Program-made: the position numbers and the translations under genes
Shown here: in pieces, positions 62,412 through 64,000 of the stretch
Layout of the letters: every line of letters starts with the position of its first letter
Position numbering within the stretch: the first letter of the stretch is position 1
The notes under the pieces: generated by a model
Told to the model about the DNA's origin: nothing
Seen by the model: only the letters and a program-made list of their open reading frames with translations
The model's database searches: none
Assembly: GCF_006170445.1 (NCBI RefSeq)
Contig: NZ_VCNA01000012.1
Coordinates: forward strand, 92,047-156,046
DNA: 64,000 nucleotides
Source of the DNA: Brevibacillus dissolubilis
Lineage (GTDB): Bacteria > Bacillota > Bacilli > Brevibacillales > Brevibacillaceae
Direction: 5' to 3'

Positions 62412-63653
62412 ATGAAATGGTCGAAATCAATGATGATTCTCTTGCTCAGCACGGCGGTTGTCGCTGGTTGCACACAAGCAGAACCGGCCGCCACACCAGC
62501 CGCCACCACTCAAGAAACCAAGATCAAAACGGTCAAAGTCATCAGCGTCACCAAACAACAAATCAGCGAGCCTCTGGAGCAGGTCGCCGACATCGTCTCA
62601 TCCACCCAGCTTGATCTGATCGCCAAAGTCGGCGGCGACGTCTTGCAAGTCTTCAAAAAACGCGGAGACACCGTCAGAAAAGGGGAAGTCATTTACCGCC
62701 TTGACCCCACCGACATGCAAATCCAACGCGACAAAGGCGTCCTCGGTGTCCGCAGCGCCCAAGCCCAGCTCTCCAAAGGCCGCGAAGACCTCACCAACGG
62801 CAAGCGTGACCTGAAAAACTCCATCGAGCGAGCCGAACGCAACCTGCGGGAAGTGGAGCGGACCCACAACAATATCAAATATGAATACGAGCTTGGTGCC
62901 ATCCCGAAAAACACCTTTGACCAATCTCTCAATCAGCTCAACAATGCCCGTTTCGAGGTAGAAACACTCAAAAAGGAATACCAATCCCTCGAAACCACCA
63001 CATCTCTTGATTCGCTCGAAGTCCAACTGCAAATGTCCAACCTCAACATCAAAGAAGCCGAACGTGCCCTCTCCAATATGGAAGTCAAATCCCCAGTCGA
63101 CGGGATTCTCACCGACCTGACCATCAAGGAAGGCATGAGAATCCAAGCAGATGCCTCCGCAGGCCAAGTCCAGCAGCTTGACCCGGTAAAAATCCAAGCC
63201 GAACTGACCGAAACCGCCGCCAACCTCGTCCGCGGCAAAAAGGAGCTCAGCTTCTATGTATCCGGCTCCGGCCAAGTGCAAAAAGGCAAAGTCACCTATC
63301 TCGCTGATGTTATGAACAGCACCACCAAAACTTTCCCGCTTGAGCTCGAAGTCCCTAACAAAGACCGCAAGCTCAAACCAGGCTCCAAAGCCCAAATCCT
63401 CCTCACCGAGGAAAAAGACGAAGTCGTCGTAGCCATCCCAACCCTCAGCATTGTCCGCGAAGGCGGCATCACCTATGTCTTCGTCCTTGTCGGCGACCAC
63501 GTAGAAAAACGCAAAGTGGAGCTGGGCCGTCTCAACGAAACCAACCAAGAAGTTCTCTTAGGCATCAAAGAAGGGGAGCAGCTGGTCATCTACGGCCAGA
63601 ACCAATTGAAAGACCAAGAAAAGGTCCAACTGCAACAAGAGGCTAAAAAATAA
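62412..63653 (+). CDS. Lipoprotein membrane-fusion (periplasmic adaptor) subunit of the RND pump
   Basis: 413 residues from ATG 62412, with AAAAGGAG upstream; ATG 62391 overlaps that site. Lipobox LSTAVVAGC at about residues 13-21. HlyD/AcrA order: barrel-sandwich hybrid VSSTQLDLIAKVGGDVLQVFKKRGDTVRKGEV, a coiled-coil hairpin (~90-210), return strand VKSPVDGILTDLTIKEGMR, a beta-barrel and the membrane-proximal domain. A bound adaptor for the RND pump 36 bases upstream. Confidence 0.92.
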   Translation: MKWSKSMMILLLSTAVVAGCTQAEPAATPAATTQETKIKTVKVISVTKQQISEPLEQVADIVSSTQLDLIAKVGGDVLQVFKKRGDTVRKGEVIYRLDPTDMQIQRDKGVLGVRSAQAQLSKGREDLTNGKRDLKNSIERAERNLREVERTHNNIKYEYELGAIPKNTFDQSLNQLNNARFEVETLKKEYQSLETTTSLDSLEVQLQMSNLNIKEAERALSNMEVKSPVDGILTDLTIKEGMRIQADASAGQVQQLDPVKIQAELTETAANLVRGKKELSFYVSGSGQVQKGKVTYLADVMNSTTKTFPLELEVPNKDRKLKPGSKAQILLTEEKDEVVVAIPTLSIVREGGITYVFVLVGDHVEKRKVELGRLNETNQEVLLGIKEGEQLVIYGQNQLKDQEKVQLQQEAKK

Positions 63654-63658
63654 TGATG

Positions 63659-63698
63659 AGAGTGTTGCCGGATGATTTCCTTCGGCAACACTTTTTTG
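63659..63698 (+). terminator. Terminator of the RND operon
   Basis: AGTGTTGCCG and CGGCAACACT are perfect 10-base arms with extra GA/TC pairing, followed by TTTTTT. Confidence 0.92.
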
Positions 63699-63735
63699 TT
63701 CTGTTGGTAAGAAATCTATTCGATTAAAAAAGGTA

Positions 63736-63765
63736 TTGACTTTATAAATATCAACGTGCTATATT
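63736..63765 (+). promoter_or_regulatory. rRNA promoter P1
   Basis: TTGACT (63736-63741) and TATATT (63760-63765), 18-base spacer, AT-rich upstream region. Confidence 0.75.
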
Positions 63766-63819
63766 TGTAAACGTCGCTTCGGGACAACAAAACTGAAGCG
63801 AATAAATAAAAAATACCAC

Positions 63820-63849
63820 TTGCATTTGATCAAGTCGGTATGATAGTAT
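63820..63849 (+). promoter_or_regulatory. rRNA promoter P2
   Basis: TTGCAT (63820-63825) and TAGTAT (63844-63849), 18-base spacer. Downstream are a perfect GTCGCTT/AAGCGAC hairpin (63857-63871) and the leader sequence TTCTTTGAAAACTGAACAG common before Bacillota 16S genes. Confidence 0.6.
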
Positions 63850-63959
63850 ATAAAAGTCGCTTGAAGCGACAGGAACAAATGTTCTTTGAAAACTGAACAG
63901 CGAAAGCAAATGATAATTCAGCCAAGCAACAAGTTTTTGACCTAGATCAACTTCAACTT

Positions 63960-64000
63960 TATTGGAGAGTTTGATCCTGGCTCAGGACGAACGCTGGCGG
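63960..64000 (+). rRNA. 16S ribosomal RNA, 5' end (partial)
   Basis: The universal 16S start, GGAGAGTTTGATCCTGGCTC, is followed by AGGACGAACGCTGGCGG and cut by the window edge. The exact mature 5' end is estimated. Confidence 0.97.

Noticed and set aside
1..64000. Complete insertion sequences, prophage genes or tRNA genes
   Set aside because: No transposase, integrase or phage structural gene and no tRNA-shaped sequence was recognised by reading; the only rRNA is the 16S start at the right edge.

Overview
The window is about 64 kb of a Gram-positive, Bacillota-type chromosome. Evidence: strong AGGAGG-type ribosome binding sites, rho-independent terminators, T-box leaders in front of glyS and ileS, a CcpA cre box, Gram-positive regulator families (CsoR, RsbW/RsbV-like, DctS/DctR) and a 16S rRNA gene that begins in the last ~40 bases. 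Gene content (APS reductase sulfate operon with a DUF3906-like small protein, SQR/CstB, SwrC-like RND pump, type 2 IleRS) would suit Bacillales or Alicyclobacillaceae such as Tumebacillus/Effusibacillus/Brevibacillus. The genus is a guess. Most of the window is moderately GC-rich core sequence; 22.1-25.6 kb is clearly more AT-rich and holds small secreted proteins and decayed DNA.

Layout. 0-3.2 kb: 3' end of a histidine kinase, an HTH-TPR (RRNPP-like) regulator, and an ECF sigma/anti-sigma pair. 3.4-8.8 kb: a four-gene set with a degenerate carbamoyltransferase-like protein, an unknown protein, a PatA/YgjG-type aminotransferase and a carrier-less NRPS protein (half condensation domain plus adenylation domain); this is the best candidate for an undescribed pathway. 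8.9-13.5 kb: assimilatory sulfate reduction operon (sulfite reductase, DUF3906-like, APS reductase, TSUP permease, ATP sulfurylase). 13.6-16.5 kb: a 57-residue exported peptide behind a perfect inverted repeat, copper ATPase CopA and a small membrane protein. 16.5-22 kb: a lysine-related operon (divergent LysRS, LysP permease, aspartokinase, SDR). 22.1-25.6 kb: AT-rich secreted proteins and remnants. 25.7-30.5 kb: sarcosine-oxidase-like flavoenzyme, DHA2 efflux pump, DoxX, and an MBL hydrolase-CsoR-CopZ group with two identical CsoR-type operators. 30.9 kb: a secreted helveticin J-like protein.

31.9-36.8 kb: C4-dicarboxylate uptake system (DctR, DctS, DctB, DctP) with a cre box and GACCAAAA direct repeats. 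37-39 kb: ABC-F protein. 39.2-44.6 kb: sulfide/persulfide detoxification (SQR, CstB-like persulfide dioxygenase-rhodanese, an NreB-like two-component system with one cysteine ligand missing, TSUP exporter). 44.6-52.5 kb: T-box glyS, two copies of a palindromic repeat with covarying arms, an EAL/anti-sigma kinase/STAS operon on the minus strand, and T-box ileS. 52.6-57.3 kb: a His-rich membrane protein and secreted partner, YfhP-like protein, DoxX, a zinc-less alcohol-dehydrogenase-family enzyme and an MFS remnant. 57.5-63.7 kb: PksB/PksC-like MBL hydrolase and acyltransferase without a PKS, then an RND pump and its lipoprotein adaptor. The window ends with tandem rRNA promoters and the start of 16S rRNA.

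Sulfur and copper are recurring themes: sulfate reduction, sulfide oxidation, two TSUP permeases, CopA, CopZ and CsoR all lie in this window, and a CsoR-like sequence motif recurs upstream of SQR.
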